Made by a program: the position numbers and the translations under genes. DNA of 64,000 bases, taken from the NCBI RefSeq assembly GCF_007176755.1, contig NZ_BJTV01000014.1:159809-223808 (forward strand). Reading direction: 5' to 3'. This document shows positions 49,309-63,881 of the stretch, piece by piece (positions within the stretch are counted from its first letter, which is position 1; the number at the start of each line of letters is the position of its first letter). The stretch is from Streptomyces sp. 1-11 (GTDB lineage Bacteria; Actinomycetota; Actinomycetes; Streptomycetales; Streptomycetaceae). The notes beneath the pieces are model-generated. The model saw nothing but the letters and a program-made list of their open reading frames with translations, made no database searches and was not told where the DNA came from.

Positions 49309-50151
49309 TTATCCGGCCGCGGGGTCGCCCTTCGTGTACGTGAGACGCTCCACGGCGCCGGGCCGGAAGTCGTCCTCGATCTTCTTGCCGTTGACGTACA
49401 GCTCGATCGCGCCGGCGTCCCCGAGGATCAGGTTGACCTTGGAGCTGTCCTGGAAGGTCTTGGACTCGCCCTTGTTCAGCAGTCCGTCGAAGAGCATCCG
49501 GCCGTTGTGGTCCTTGGCGGAGATCCAGCTCCGCCCGTTCGGCGCGCTGACCTGGACGGTGACCTTGTCCTGCGGCGCGGCGGCGATGGCGCTGTCGGAG
49601 GGCTCGGGCGACGGCGCGGCGGGCTTGTCTTTCTCGGGCGCGGGCGAGGAGGACTTGCTGGGCGCGGGCGTGGCCCCCTCGGCGACCTGTGCCTTGGCGT
49701 CGCTGCCGCCGTCGCCGCCCTTGAACGCGGTGAACCCGACGAAACCGACGACGGCGACGATCGCGGCGACCATGGCCGCGGTCCAGTTGGGGCCACGGCG
49801 CTCGGGGCGGATGCGTTCCGCCTCGAACATCGGCGCGGCCGGGGTGGGCTCGGGCCGCCCGCCGTGCTCGGCGTCGTACTGCGCGATCAGCGGGGCGGGG
49901 TCGAGACGCACGGCCCTGGCCAGCGTGCGGATGTGCCCGCGCGCGTACACGTCACCGCCGCAGGGTGCGAAGTCGTCCGCCTCGATGGCGTGCACGATGG
50001 CGATACGGACACGAGTGGCGCTGCTGACGTCGTCGACCGTGAGTCCGGCCGCGATGCGCGCCTGCCGCAGGGCACGGCCGACGGAGGGACGGGTTTCCTC
50101 GGACACGTCGTGGAACGGACGCTCGTCTTCAGGGGAGTTGCCGATGGACAC
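49309..50151 (-). CDS. RodZ-like helix-turn-helix membrane protein
   Basis: 280 residues from the GTG at 50151, with an AAAGG site 8 nt upstream. HTH_25 domain at about 20-90 (VGRALRQARIAAGLTVDDVSSATRVRIAIVHAIEADDF, ARGHIRTLARAVRLDPAPLI). A single membrane helix (AAMVAAIVAVVGFVGFTAF) follows, then a Ser/Pro-rich extracytoplasmic linker. The C-terminal DUF4115 domain is VTVQVSAPNGRSWISAKDHNGRMLFDGLLNKGESKTF. RodZ proteins link MreB-type cytoskeleton to the wall machinery. It lies directly after ftsK, as in other streptomycetes. Confidence 0.88.
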   Translation of the reverse strand: MSIGNSPEDERPFHDVSEETRPSVGRALRQARIAAGLTVDDVSSATRVRIAIVHAIEADDFAPCGGDVYARGHIRTLARAVRLDPAPLIAQYDAEHGGRPEPTPAAPMFEAERIRPERRGPNWTAAMVAAIVAVVGFVGFTAFKGGDGGSDAKAQVAEGATPAPSKSSSPAPEKDKPAAPSPEPSDSAIAAAPQDKVTVQVSAPNGRSWISAKDHNGRMLFDGLLNKGESKTFQDSSKVNLILGDAGAIELYVNGKKIEDDFRPGAVERLTYTKGDPAAG

Positions 50152-50430
50152 GGGGGCGCCTTTCGAGCGTGTGAGCCACCTGTGCTGGAGGTTCAGTCTA
50201 GGCGGGTACGAAAGGGTGGGGCGAGCGGGCGGGGGCCTTTGTACGCCATCGGTATGACCCGACAACCCGATGGTGGGACAGACACATACCCCAGGATGGG
50301 ATCCGTACCGGTCCTTTCGCTCAACTTGACGTACCGCGAGGGGAAACGGTTGCTCGCCGCTCCCTAACGGGTGGATCACGGTGCTGCCGCCACCCGGCGT
50401 AACCTCCGACACGCCGGGCGGCCCGCTTCC
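50152..50430. other. 279-bp gap between ftsK and the RodZ-like gene
   Basis: No gene seen. A hairpin that may end ftsK transcription lies at 50393-50418 (CCCGGCGT paired with ACGCCGGG, extended by GCC/GGC past a mismatch). On the minus strand TTGTCG, 16 nt, TACAAA is a possible but weak promoter for the RodZ-like gene. Confidence 0.4.
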
Positions 50431-53175
50431 CTACCCGTCCGACTCCCCACGGATCACCGCGAGTACGCCGTCCAGCTCGTCGGGTTTGACGAGGACGTCA
50501 CGCGCCTTCGACCCCTCGCTCGGCCCCACGATGTTGCGGGACTCCATCAGGTCCATCAGCCGTCCCGCCTTGGCGAAGCCGACCCGGAGCTTGCGCTGCA
50601 GCATGGACGTCGACCCGAACTGGGTGGAGACGACCAGCTCGGCCGCCTGGCACAGCAGGTCGAGGTCGTCGCCGATGTCCTCGTCGATCTCCTTCTTCTG
50701 CTTGGTGCCCACGGTGACGTCCTCGCGGAAGACGGGCGCCATCTGGTCCTTGCAGTGCTGCACGACGAGCGCGACCTCGGCCTCGGTCACGAACGCGCCC
50801 TGCATACGGGTCGGCTTGTTCGCGCCCATCGGCAGGAAGAGGCCGTCGCCCTTGCCGATCAGCTTCTCGGCGCCGGGCTGGTCCAGGATGACCCGGGAGT
50901 CGGCGAGCGAGGAGGTGGCGAACGCCAGGCGGGAGGGCACGTTGGCCTTGATCAGCCCGGTGACCACGTCGACCGAGGGGCGCTGGGTGGCGAGCACCAG
51001 GTGGATGCCGGCCGCGCGCGCGAGCTGGGTGATGCGCACGATGGCGTCCTCGACGTCACGTGGGGCGACCATCATCAGGTCGGCCAGCTCGTCCACGATC
51101 ACCAGCAGGTACGGGTACGGCTGGAGCTCGCGCTCGCTGCCCTCCGGCGGCTTGACCTTGCCCTCGCGGACGGCCCGGTTGAAGTCGTCGATGTGCCGGT
51201 AGCCGTAGGCGGCGAGGTCGTCGTAGCGCAGGTCCATCTCGCGCACGACCCACTGCAGCGCCTCGGCGGCCCGCTTGGGGTTGGTGATGATCGGGGTGAT
51301 CAGGTGCGGGATGCCCTCGTAGGCGGTCAGCTCCACGCGCTTGGGGTCGACGAGGATCATCCGGACGTCCTCCGGGGTCGCCCGCATCATGATCGAGGTG
51401 ATCAGGCAGTTGATGCAGGACGACTTGCCGGAGCCGGTGGCGCCCGCGACCAGCATGTGCGGCATCTTCGCCAGCGAGTGCATCACGTACCCGCCCTCGA
51501 CGTCCTTGCCGAAGGCGACCAGCATCGGGTCGTCGTCCTCGGCGGACTCCGCGAGGCGCAGCACGTCACCGAGGTTGACCATCTCCCGGTCGGTGTTCGG
51601 GATCTCGATGCCCACCGCCGACTTGCCGGGGATGGGGCTGATGATCCGCACATCGGGGCTGGCGACGGCGTAGGCGATGTTCTTCGTCAGGGCGGTGATC
51701 CGCTCGACCTTCACCGCGGGGCCCAGCTCGACCTCGTAGCGGGTGACCGTCGGGCCGCGGGTGAAGCCGGTGACGGCCGCGTCGACCTTGAACTCGGTGA
51801 AGACCTGGGTGAGCGAGGCGACGACCGCGTCGTTGGCCGCGCTGCGCGCCTTGCCGGGGCCGCCGCGGGTGAGCAGGTCCAGCGACGGCAGCGCGTAGGT
51901 GATGTCGCCGGACAGCTGGAGCTGCTCCGCGCGCGCGGGCAGGTCGCGGGGCTCGTCGGGGGCCTTCTTGGTCAGGTCGGGGACGCTGCCGCCCGTCGGC
52001 TCCTCCCGCTCGGGGCGGGCGGCCGGGACGGGCTTCGGGGCCTGGGCCGGGACCGGCTCCGGCGTGGGCACCGGGGTGGTGTCCTCGCGCTCGCCCGCGC
52101 TCACGCCCTGGGTGAGGTCGGCGACGACCGGGGACGGCGGCATGCCGTGCGTGACGGCCCCGTCGAGCGCGGCAGCGGCGGCCGCGGCGACGTCCACGGC
52201 GTCCATCCGCCGCCGCGGGTCGGGCTGCGGCACCGCGGAGCGCCTGGGGCGGCCACGGCGCTGGGTCAGCGCCTCCTCCTCGGCTCCCTCGGGGTCGTAC
52301 GCCTGCGGGGCGCTCCGGCGCCCGCGCGGGCGCGCGGGCAGCGCCTCGCGCCACTGTTCGTCGTACCGCTCGTCGTCCCAGGCGGGCTCGAACTCCTGCG
52401 GGTCGGACAGCAGGCCGAGGCGCACGCCGAGCGCGCGCAGGCGCTGCGGGATGGCGTTGACCGGCGTGGCGGTCACCACGAGCAGTCCGAAGACCGTCAG
52501 CAGCACCAGCAGCGGTACGGCGAGCACCTCGGTCATGGTGTACGTCAGCGGGGTCGCCGCCGCCCAGCCGATGAGGCCGCCGGCGTCCCTTATGGCCTGC
52601 ATGCCCGAGCTGCGGGCGGGCGAGCCGCAGGCGATGTGGACCTGTCCGAGCACGCCGATGACCAGGGCGGACAGGCCGATCACGATCCGGCCGTTGGCCT
52701 CCGGCTGCTCGGGATGGCGCATGAAGCGGACCGCGATCACCGCGAGCAGTATCGGCGCCAGCAGGTCGAGCCGGCCGAAGGCGCCAGTGACCAGGATCTC
52801 GACCAGGTCGCCGACGGGACCGCGCAGATCGGCCCAGGTGCCGGCGGCGACGATCAGCGCGAGGGCGAAGAGCAGCAGTGCGACGCCGTCCTTGCGGTGC
52901 GCCGGGTCGAGGTTCTTCGCGCCCTGCCCTATGCCGCGGAAGACGGCGCCGACGGCGTGCGCGAGCCCCAGCCAGAGGGCGCGCACGAGCCGGTACACGC
53001 CCCCCGTGGGACTCGGCGCCTGCCTGGCCGACACCACCTTCTTCGCCGGGGCCCGCCTGGCGGGCGCCTTCCTGGCCGGAGCCTTCTTCGCGGCGGCCTT
53101 CCTCGGCACAGCCTTCGCGGGAGCGGCCGCCTTCTTGGCGGGCGGCTTCTTGGCTGCGGAGGGACGTGAGGCCAT
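50431..53175 (-). CDS. ftsK: DNA translocase FtsK
   Basis: 914 residues from the ATG at 53175; a start at 53229 would add 18 non-conserved residues. The N-terminal 55 residues are a Lys/Ala/Pro/Arg-rich basic tail. Four membrane helices follow at about 85-245, then a Pro-rich linker and the motor. Walker A is GATGSGKSS near residue 578, Walker B YLLVIVDELADLMM, and the DNA-reading gamma domain is ELVVSTQFGSTSMLQRKLRVGFAKAGRLMDLMESRNIVGP. FtsK pumps DNA through septa during sporulation division. Confidence 0.96.
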   Translation of the reverse strand: MASRPSAAKKPPAKKAAAPAKAVPRKAAAKKAPARKAPARRAPAKKVVSARQAPSPTGGVYRLVRALWLGLAHAVGAVFRGIGQGAKNLDPAHRKDGVALLLFALALIVAAGTWADLRGPVGDLVEILVTGAFGRLDLLAPILLAVIAVRFMRHPEQPEANGRIVIGLSALVIGVLGQVHIACGSPARSSGMQAIRDAGGLIGWAAATPLTYTMTEVLAVPLLVLLTVFGLLVVTATPVNAIPQRLRALGVRLGLLSDPQEFEPAWDDERYDEQWREALPARPRGRRSAPQAYDPEGAEEEALTQRRGRPRRSAVPQPDPRRRMDAVDVAAAAAAALDGAVTHGMPPSPVVADLTQGVSAGEREDTTPVPTPEPVPAQAPKPVPAARPEREEPTGGSVPDLTKKAPDEPRDLPARAEQLQLSGDITYALPSLDLLTRGGPGKARSAANDAVVASLTQVFTEFKVDAAVTGFTRGPTVTRYEVELGPAVKVERITALTKNIAYAVASPDVRIISPIPGKSAVGIEIPNTDREMVNLGDVLRLAESAEDDDPMLVAFGKDVEGGYVMHSLAKMPHMLVAGATGSGKSSCINCLITSIMMRATPEDVRMILVDPKRVELTAYEGIPHLITPIITNPKRAAEALQWVVREMDLRYDDLAAYGYRHIDDFNRAVREGKVKPPEGSERELQPYPYLLVIVDELADLMMVAPRDVEDAIVRITQLARAAGIHLVLATQRPSVDVVTGLIKANVPSRLAFATSSLADSRVILDQPGAEKLIGKGDGLFLPMGANKPTRMQGAFVTEAEVALVVQHCKDQMAPVFREDVTVGTKQKKEIDEDIGDDLDLLCQAAELVVSTQFGSTSMLQRKLRVGFAKAGRLMDLMESRNIVGPSEGSKARDVLVKPDELDGVLAVIRGESDG

Positions 53176-53239
53176 GGGTGTGAGATTACCGGGGGAGACG
53201 ACGGCGGACACGTGTGCCCACTGCTTCACCCGTTCGTGT

Positions 53240-53255
53240 CGCCCCTGCCGGGGCG
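53240..53255 (-). terminator. Small hairpin after osaB
   Basis: CGCCCC (53240-53245) and GGGGCG (53250-53255) pair around TGCC between the osaB stop and the ftsK start. It is short, so termination is only possible. Confidence 0.35.
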
Positions 53256-53299
53256 CGGAACTGACGCACGCTCATGGGCAACTGCCGTCCCGGCCGTCG

Positions 53300-53980
53300 T
53301 CAGTTCTGCGTCGGCACCGACTGGCTGCCGGCGCCCGCGCCCGGCTCCAGAGCGTCCAGCGCCCGCCGCAGTCCCGTCAGTTTCCGCTCCAGATGGGCGG
53401 CCGTGGCCACCGCGGCGGCGTCCGCCGAGTCGTCGTCGAGCTGCTTCGACAGTGCCTCGGCCTGCTCCTCGACCGCCGCCAGCCGTGCGGACAGTTCGGC
53501 GAGCAGCCCCGCGGACTCCTTGCCGCCGACCGCGCCCTTGCCGCCGCCCTCCAACTGCAGCCGCAGCAGCGCCGCCTGCTCCCGCAGCTGGCAGTTCTTC
53601 ATGTACAGCTCGACGAACACGGAGACCTTCGCCCGCAGCACCCACGGGTCGAACGGCTTGGAGATGTAGTCGACCGCGCCCGCCGCGTAACCCCGGAAGG
53701 TGTGGTGCGGGCCGTGGTTGATCGCGGTGAGGAAGATGATCGGGATGTCCCGGGTCCGCTCGCGCCGCTTGATGTGCGCGGCGGTCTCGAACCCGTCCAT
53801 GCCCGGCATCTGGACATCCAGCAGAATGACCGCGAAATCGTCCGTGAGCAGTGCCTTGAGCGCTTCCTCCCCGGACGATGCCCGAACCAGCGTCTGATCG
53901 AGCGCCGAGAGGATGGCCTCCAGCGCCAGCAGATTCTCCGGCCGGTCATCGACCAGGAGGATCTTGGCCTTCTGCACCAT
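53300..53980 (-). CDS. osaB: Response regulator OsaB
   Basis: 226 residues. Receiver domain with acidic pocket D11/D12, phospho-acceptor D55 (VILLDVQMPGMDGFET) and K108 (YISKPFD). There is no DNA-binding domain: the C-terminal 90 residues are a coiled coil (LREQAALLRLQLEGG, LAELSARLAAVEEQAEALSKQLDDD). GGAGGG precedes the ATG. The gene lies downstream of the hybrid kinase gene osaA on the same strand. In S. coelicolor OsaB is needed for aerial growth under high osmolarity; the name follows architecture and synteny. Confidence 0.9.
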   Translation of the reverse strand: MVQKAKILLVDDRPENLLALEAILSALDQTLVRASSGEEALKALLTDDFAVILLDVQMPGMDGFETAAHIKRRERTRDIPIIFLTAINHGPHHTFRGYAAGAVDYISKPFDPWVLRAKVSVFVELYMKNCQLREQAALLRLQLEGGGKGAVGGKESAGLLAELSARLAAVEEQAEALSKQLDDDSADAAAVATAAHLERKLTGLRRALDALEPGAGAGSQSVPTQN

Positions 53981-54253
53981 GGCCCGCCCTCCTCGCCCCG
54001 GCGGTACACCGGGCGCCGCCCCAGGGGACGACTCCCTTTCGCCGCCCGTCCTTGTGCCGGTCATCGTAGCCGCACCCTGCCCATCGCCACACCCTGTCAC
54101 CGCGATGTCACAGTGCACACAACGGAAACGCCGTGAGTGACCCGAAGGTTCCCGGAATCCCGGATTCCCACACGCCACGGCGCCCCGCACTCGGACAACT
54201 CCGCGTGCGGGCCGAAGGTTCCCACCGCGCTCACAGCCGTTTCCGCCGGCCCG
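53981..54253. other. 273-bp gap between osaA and osaB
   Basis: No gene seen. A hairpin, CCGCAC-T-CGG (54185-54194) with CCG-C-GTGCGG (54201-54210), may end osaA transcription. The 11-mer CCGAAGGTTCC occurs twice (near 54152 and 54212). The size of the gap suggests that osaB has its own promoter; I could not identify one. Confidence 0.4.
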
Positions 54254-59713
<5,460 letters not shown>

Positions 59714-60126
59714 TGTGTCCCTCCCGAAGGGGTAGACCGTTACTGCTGTGCTCGGCCACATCGGCCCGGTGCGCCACTCCCCGGCACACCGGATTGCTTC
59801 CGCGTACCCGTTACCGCTCGGTACCTCCGCCGGACGGTATCCGGCCACACCAAGGGCTGCTGCCCGCCGTGCACGGAACACACTCGAACCGACCGGACCT
59901 TCGTCGGAAGCTTGCCCAGTGTTTCACCCCGGCCGAACCAGGCCATAACAGTTCGGCAGCTTCGCACATCGTCCGCACACACCCTGGGGGGTTAAACAAC
60001 GGCGACCGGCATCCGCTCGGACGGCGAAGGTAAGTAACCTTGCATGCGGCTGTCCAGCCGCACCGGTCCGTCCGGCCTGGGCGGTGGCACCAGAACGAGC
60101 GGGCATCGGAGGGGCGGCCGCAGACC
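59714..60126. promoter_or_regulatory. 413-bp divergent control region between osaA and osaC
   Basis: No credible gene. It must hold the promoters of both osaA and osaC. Small inverted repeats are at 60028-60042 (AAGGT-5-ACCTT) and 60046-60061 (GCGGCT/AGCCGC). OsaC expression in S. coelicolor is tied to sigma-B, so I searched for a GTTT-N15-GGGTAC-like element and did not find a convincing one on the plus strand. Confidence 0.4.
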
Positions 60127-62886
60127 ATGACCACCGGACTGATCCCCGGGGCACAACCCCCGGAGCCACGGCCGACGGGTGAGCTGATGCCGCAGCAGCG
60201 GCGCGAGCCGGCCGGCCCCGCAGCCCTGTCCGCCGACACCAGGCCGAGGAGTTTTGTGATCACCGCGCGCGCGGCCGCCAGCTTCGAGCCCGTCGGACGA
60301 TCGGTGGCGACCGCCCGGTCCTTCGTCCGCGACACCCTCCAGGGCTGGGGTTTCGCCGACATCATCGACGACGCGGTGGTTCTCACCAGCGAACTCGTGA
60401 CCAACGCCGTGGTCCACGCGGGCACCCACGCGGAGGTGCTGTGCCTGCGCACCGAGGACGGCGTGCGCATCGAGGTCTCCGACCGCTACCCCGAGCGCGA
60501 GCTACCCCTGCAGAGCGCCCACGCCGTGATGGCCAACCCCGACCGCGAGGGCGGCCGCGGCCTGCAGCTCTGCGCGGCCCTCGCCGCCCGCTGGGGCGTG
60601 GACTACACGCCGACCCACAAGAACGTCTGGTTCCAGCTCGACCTGCCCGAACGCCCGGTCGGCACCCGCGCAGCCGGCCCCTGCCTCCCCGCCGACCTGC
60701 TCCCGATGGCCGACGGCCGGATCCGCGTCGCGGTCCTCCAGGTCGACCGGAAGGGCTCCGTCAGCGCCTGGAACGAGGACGCGGAGGAACTGTTCGGCCA
60801 CCGGGCGAGCGAGGTCGTCGGCAAGCCCCTCACCGACCTCGCGGCCTGGCCGCACACCCCGGGCACCGGCACCGGCATCGCCGAGGCCCTGCGGCTCTCC
60901 CGCTGGGAGGGCAGCTACGGCATCCGCCGCGCCGACGGCCGGGTCGCCTCGGTCTACGCCTCCCACCTGCGGGTCCGTGACACCGGCGGCGAGCCGTCCA
61001 CCGTGTGCCTCCTGGTGCGCGACCACGAGCGAGCCATCCTGCAGACCCCGCAGCGCGGCCCCGCCACCGACCAGACCTCGGCCTCCGACGGGCAGAGCAC
61101 CGACCCGTTCGAGGTGTTCATCGGCTCCCCCGCCCCGGACGACCTGGACGGCCTGCTGCAGCGCACGGTGGAGCGGGCCCGCGACATGCTCGACGGCGAC
61201 TCCGCCTTCCTGCTGCTCGCCACCGACGACGAGACCGAACTCGAGGTCCGCGCCTCCACCGGCCTGCCCTCCGCCCGCCAGCGCTTCGCCCGCGTACCCG
61301 TGGAAGCCGGCCCCGGCCGCTACGGCTCCGCGCGCATGCCCGCCGTCCACGACGACCTCACCGCCGTCCCCGGGGCGGTGCCGCTGCTGTCCGGCACCGG
61401 CATGCGCTCCGTGGTCACGGTCCCGCTGAAGGTCGAGGGCCGTCTGACGGGCTCCCTCGGCGTGGCCGCTGAGGGACCCGGCCGGTACTCGAACGAGGAG
61501 GCGCTGCGCCTGCAGTTCGCCGCCGACCGCATCGCGCTGGCCGTCGAGTCGGCGCGGCTGGGCGAGCTGGAGCGGCTGCGCCGCGGCTCCCTCAGCTTCC
61601 TGGTCGAGGCCTCCGACCTGCTGGCCGGCACTCTGGACCGCGACCAGACCCTGGCCCTGATGGCACAGATGACGGTGCCGACGCTCGCCACCTGGTGCGC
61701 GGTCTACACGATCGCCGACCAGGCCTCCGAGCCGTACCTGTCGTACGTGCTGCACGAGGACGAGGACCTCATCGACGGCATCAAGTCGCTGCTGTCGAAG
61801 GTACCGGCACCCGACCCGGTGCCCACGCCCGGCGCCCGGATCTGGTCGGCGCCCGGCGAGGTCGCCCACCAGGCGGCCCTGCGCAGCTCCATGCGCAGTC
61901 TCGGTCTGTCCGGCGGTCCCACCCGTCAGGTCGCCTCTGGTATCGGCCCGACCCTCGCCACGGCCTCCGCGGTCGGCGGCGAGACGGTCGTCCTGCCGCT
62001 GGTAGCCCGCAACCGCGTCATCGGCATGCTCACGCTGGGCAAGCCGACCGACGAGCACTTCCGCCAGGAAATCCTGGAACTGGCCGAGGACTTGTCCCGA
62101 CGGGCCGCCCTCGCCCTGGACAACGCCCGCCTGTACTCGGAGCGCACGGCCATCAGCCAGGCCCTCCAGCGCAGCCTGCTCCCGCCCGGCCTGCCGAACA
62201 TCGACGGCGTCGAGGTCGAGGTCATCTACCGGGCGGCCGGCGAGGGCAACGAGGTCGGCGGCGACTTCTACGACCTCTTCCCCATCGGCAACGGCGCCTA
62301 CGGCTTCGCCATCGGCGACGTCTGCGGCACGGGCCCGAACGCGGCGGCGGTCACCGGTCTCGCCCGGCACGCGCTGCGCCTGCTGGCCCGGGAGGGCCTC
62401 TCCGGCCCGGCGGTGCTGGAGCGGCTGAACTCGGCCATCCTCGACGAGGGCGACCGCAGCCGCTTCCTCACGCTGCTCTACGGCGAGATGCGGCCGCAGG
62501 AGGACGGCAGCGCCGAACTGAAGGTGGTCTGCGCCGGCCACCCGCTCCCGCTGCGCCTGCGCCAGGACGGCACGGTGGTCGCGGCGGCCGAACCGCAGCC
62601 GCTGCTCGGTGTCATCGAGGACCTGGAGCTGTACGAGGAGACGGTGATGCTCGATCCCGGCGACGTCCTCCTCTGCGTCACCGACGGGGTCACCGAACGC
62701 CGCGAGGGCACCCGCATGCTGGGCGACGACGGTCTCGCCGACGTCCTCAGCACGTGCACGGGGCTCACCGCGGGCGCGGTGGCCGCGCGCATCATGCGGG
62801 CGGTGGAACGCTTCGCCTCGGACGCTCCGTCCGACGACATGGCGATTCTTGCCATGCGGGTGCCGGAGCCCCACCAGGAGCCGTGA
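60127..62886 (+). CDS. osaC: Multidomain stress regulator OsaC
   Basis: 919 residues from the ATG at 60127, with GGAGGGG 13 nt upstream. Domain order: RsbW-like anti-sigma kinase domain at about 40-180 (VVLTSELVTNAVVHAG, NPDREGGRGLQLCAALAARWGVDY), PAS at about 195-300 (GSVSAWNEDAEELFG), two GAF domains at about 345-500 and 505-690, and a SpoIIE/PP2C phosphatase from about 700 (EVGGDFYDLFPIGNG) to the end. OsaC of S. coelicolor is needed to return to osmotic equilibrium and is proposed to act on sigma-B. It is divergent from osaA. Confidence 0.92.
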   Translation: MTTGLIPGAQPPEPRPTGELMPQQRREPAGPAALSADTRPRSFVITARAAASFEPVGRSVATARSFVRDTLQGWGFADIIDDAVVLTSELVTNAVVHAGTHAEVLCLRTEDGVRIEVSDRYPERELPLQSAHAVMANPDREGGRGLQLCAALAARWGVDYTPTHKNVWFQLDLPERPVGTRAAGPCLPADLLPMADGRIRVAVLQVDRKGSVSAWNEDAEELFGHRASEVVGKPLTDLAAWPHTPGTGTGIAEALRLSRWEGSYGIRRADGRVASVYASHLRVRDTGGEPSTVCLLVRDHERAILQTPQRGPATDQTSASDGQSTDPFEVFIGSPAPDDLDGLLQRTVERARDMLDGDSAFLLLATDDETELEVRASTGLPSARQRFARVPVEAGPGRYGSARMPAVHDDLTAVPGAVPLLSGTGMRSVVTVPLKVEGRLTGSLGVAAEGPGRYSNEEALRLQFAADRIALAVESARLGELERLRRGSLSFLVEASDLLAGTLDRDQTLALMAQMTVPTLATWCAVYTIADQASEPYLSYVLHEDEDLIDGIKSLLSKVPAPDPVPTPGARIWSAPGEVAHQAALRSSMRSLGLSGGPTRQVASGIGPTLATASAVGGETVVLPLVARNRVIGMLTLGKPTDEHFRQEILELAEDLSRRAALALDNARLYSERTAISQALQRSLLPPGLPNIDGVEVEVIYRAAGEGNEVGGDFYDLFPIGNGAYGFAIGDVCGTGPNAAAVTGLARHALRLLAREGLSGPAVLERLNSAILDEGDRSRFLTLLYGEMRPQEDGSAELKVVCAGHPLPLRLRQDGTVVAAAEPQPLLGVIEDLELYEETVMLDPGDVLLCVTDGVTERREGTRMLGDDGLADVLSTCTGLTAGAVAARIMRAVERFASDAPSDDMAILAMRVPEPHQEP

Positions 62887-62910
62887 GCGAGATCGGCCCG
62901 AGGGCATGAG

Positions 62911-62940
62911 AAAGGCCCCGCCCGAATGGGCGGGGCCTTT
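62911..62940 (+). terminator. Terminator after osaC
   Basis: AAAGGCCCCGCCC (62911-62923) and GGGCGGGGCCTTT (62928-62940) form a perfect 13-bp stem with loop GAAT, ending in a T-run. It lies 24 nt past the osaC stop and just before the 3' end of the convergent tRNA gene, so it may serve both. Confidence 0.9.
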
Positions 62941-62947
62941 CTGTCGG

Positions 62948-63020
62948 AGCCCCCAAACGGAATCGAACCGTTGACCTTCTCCTTACCATGGAGACGCTCT
63001 ACCGACTGAGCTATAGGGGC
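62948..63020 (-). tRNA. tRNA-Thr (anticodon GGT)
   Basis: 73 nt. Acceptor GCCCCTA pairs with TGGGGGC, discriminator T, D-arm AGCTCAGTCGGTAGAGC, anticodon stem TCTCC/GGAGA with loop ATGGTAA giving anticodon GGT, and T-arm AACGG-TTCGATT-CCGTT. The CCA end is not encoded. It reads ACC and ACU threonine codons. It lies downstream of an rrn operon and a DegT-like gene on the same strand. Confidence 0.95.
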
Positions 63021-63104
63021 CTGTCGCTTTCGAGGTTTCCCTCGCGGCGACAAGAAAACCATACCCTGAACAGGCGCTGGTTCCCAAACTCGTTCGGCTT
63101 CCGC

Positions 63105-63782
63105 TCAGAAGGCGGGTTGCAGCAGTCCCCCGAGGGCATTGCAGGCCGCGACGATGCGCTGCATCTCCCGCTTGGTCAGCGAGGCGTCGACAGGCAGCGC
63201 GAGCGTCTCGTCCGCGGCCCGCTCGGTCTGCGGCAGCGCCACACAGCGCCGGAACTCCGGGAGCCTGTGCACGGGCGTCTTCACCGGGACGCGGCACTCG
63301 ATTCCCTTGGCCCGCAAGGCGCGTGCGAAGGCGTCGCGGTCCGGCCGGCCGTTGCCCGGCACCCGCACCACGTACTGCTGGTAGGTGTGCCCGGGACCGC
63401 CGTCCGGCGTCCGCACCCCCCTCAACTTGGCGTCGAGATAGGCGGCCCGCTCCCTGCGCTGCGCCATCTCGTCGTACGGGGCGTCGGACTCCCCCTGCTC
63501 CAACACGAGCAGCCCGTGCCGCCGGCCGAGCTCGTGCAACGGCGTGATGTCCGTGCGCCGTCCGAAGCGGTGCACGACAACCACGGCCGTCGTGCGGGGA
63601 GTTATGACGCTCTCCACGGCGGACGCGTCGAGGCAGTAGCTCGCCGGATCTATGTCGGCGAACACCGGAAGCGCACCCGTCTGGGTCACGGCCTCGGCCA
63701 CTTCGACGTTCCCGAAGGCCGGTACGACGACCTCGTCACCGGCTCCGACGCCGGCCGCCCTGAGCATTGCAGCAGTACCCAT
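63105..63782 (-). CDS. Shortened DegT/DnrJ/EryC1/StrS-family protein without PLP lysine
   Basis: 225 residues against about 370-400 for the family. The large-domain start (GTAAMLRAAGVGAGDEVVVPAFGN, ADIDPASYCLD, TTAVVVVHRFGRRTDITPLHELGRRHGLLVLEQGESDA) is recognisable. It then jumps directly to the small domain (RRERAAYLDAKLRGVRTPDG, YQQYVVRVPGNGRPDRDAFARALRAKGIECRVPVKTPVHRLPEF, LALPVDASLTKREMQRIV). The segment that holds the PLP-binding Ser-His-Lys is missing, and the D-A-A of the PLP site is replaced by EQGE. The start also lacks about 50 N-terminal residues. It cannot be a normal aminotransferase. The frame is clean, so it may be a conserved non-catalytic protein rather than a decaying gene. 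Confidence 0.7.
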   Translation of the reverse strand: MGTAAMLRAAGVGAGDEVVVPAFGNVEVAEAVTQTGALPVFADIDPASYCLDASAVESVITPRTTAVVVVHRFGRRTDITPLHELGRRHGLLVLEQGESDAPYDEMAQRRERAAYLDAKLRGVRTPDGGPGHTYQQYVVRVPGNGRPDRDAFARALRAKGIECRVPVKTPVHRLPEFRRCVALPQTERAADETLALPVDASLTKREMQRIVAACNALGGLLQPAF

Positions 63783-63831
63783 GCGTCCGATGCTGGGCGT
63801 GGAACGTGAACTCGAAGTGACGCAGAACAAA

Positions 63832-63873
63832 AAAGGGTTGGACCCGGAACCGAAGTTCGGGGTCCAACCCTTT
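63832..63873 (-). terminator. rrn operon terminator
   Basis: AAAGGGTTGGACCC (63832-63845) and GGGTCCAACCCTTT (63860-63873) form a perfect 14-bp stem, extended by GAAC-CGAA-GTTC inside. On the minus strand it is followed by a run of T. It begins 9 nt after the 3' end of the 5S rRNA. Confidence 0.9.
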
Positions 63874-63881
63874 CAAAATTT

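Noticed and set aside
59714..60126. Sigma-B-type promoter for osaC (GTTT-N14-16-GGGTAC)
   Set aside because: I looked for it because osaC is sigma-B-linked in S. coelicolor, but found no properly spaced pair on the plus strand. GGGTAC-like text on the minus strand lacks a GTTT at the right distance.
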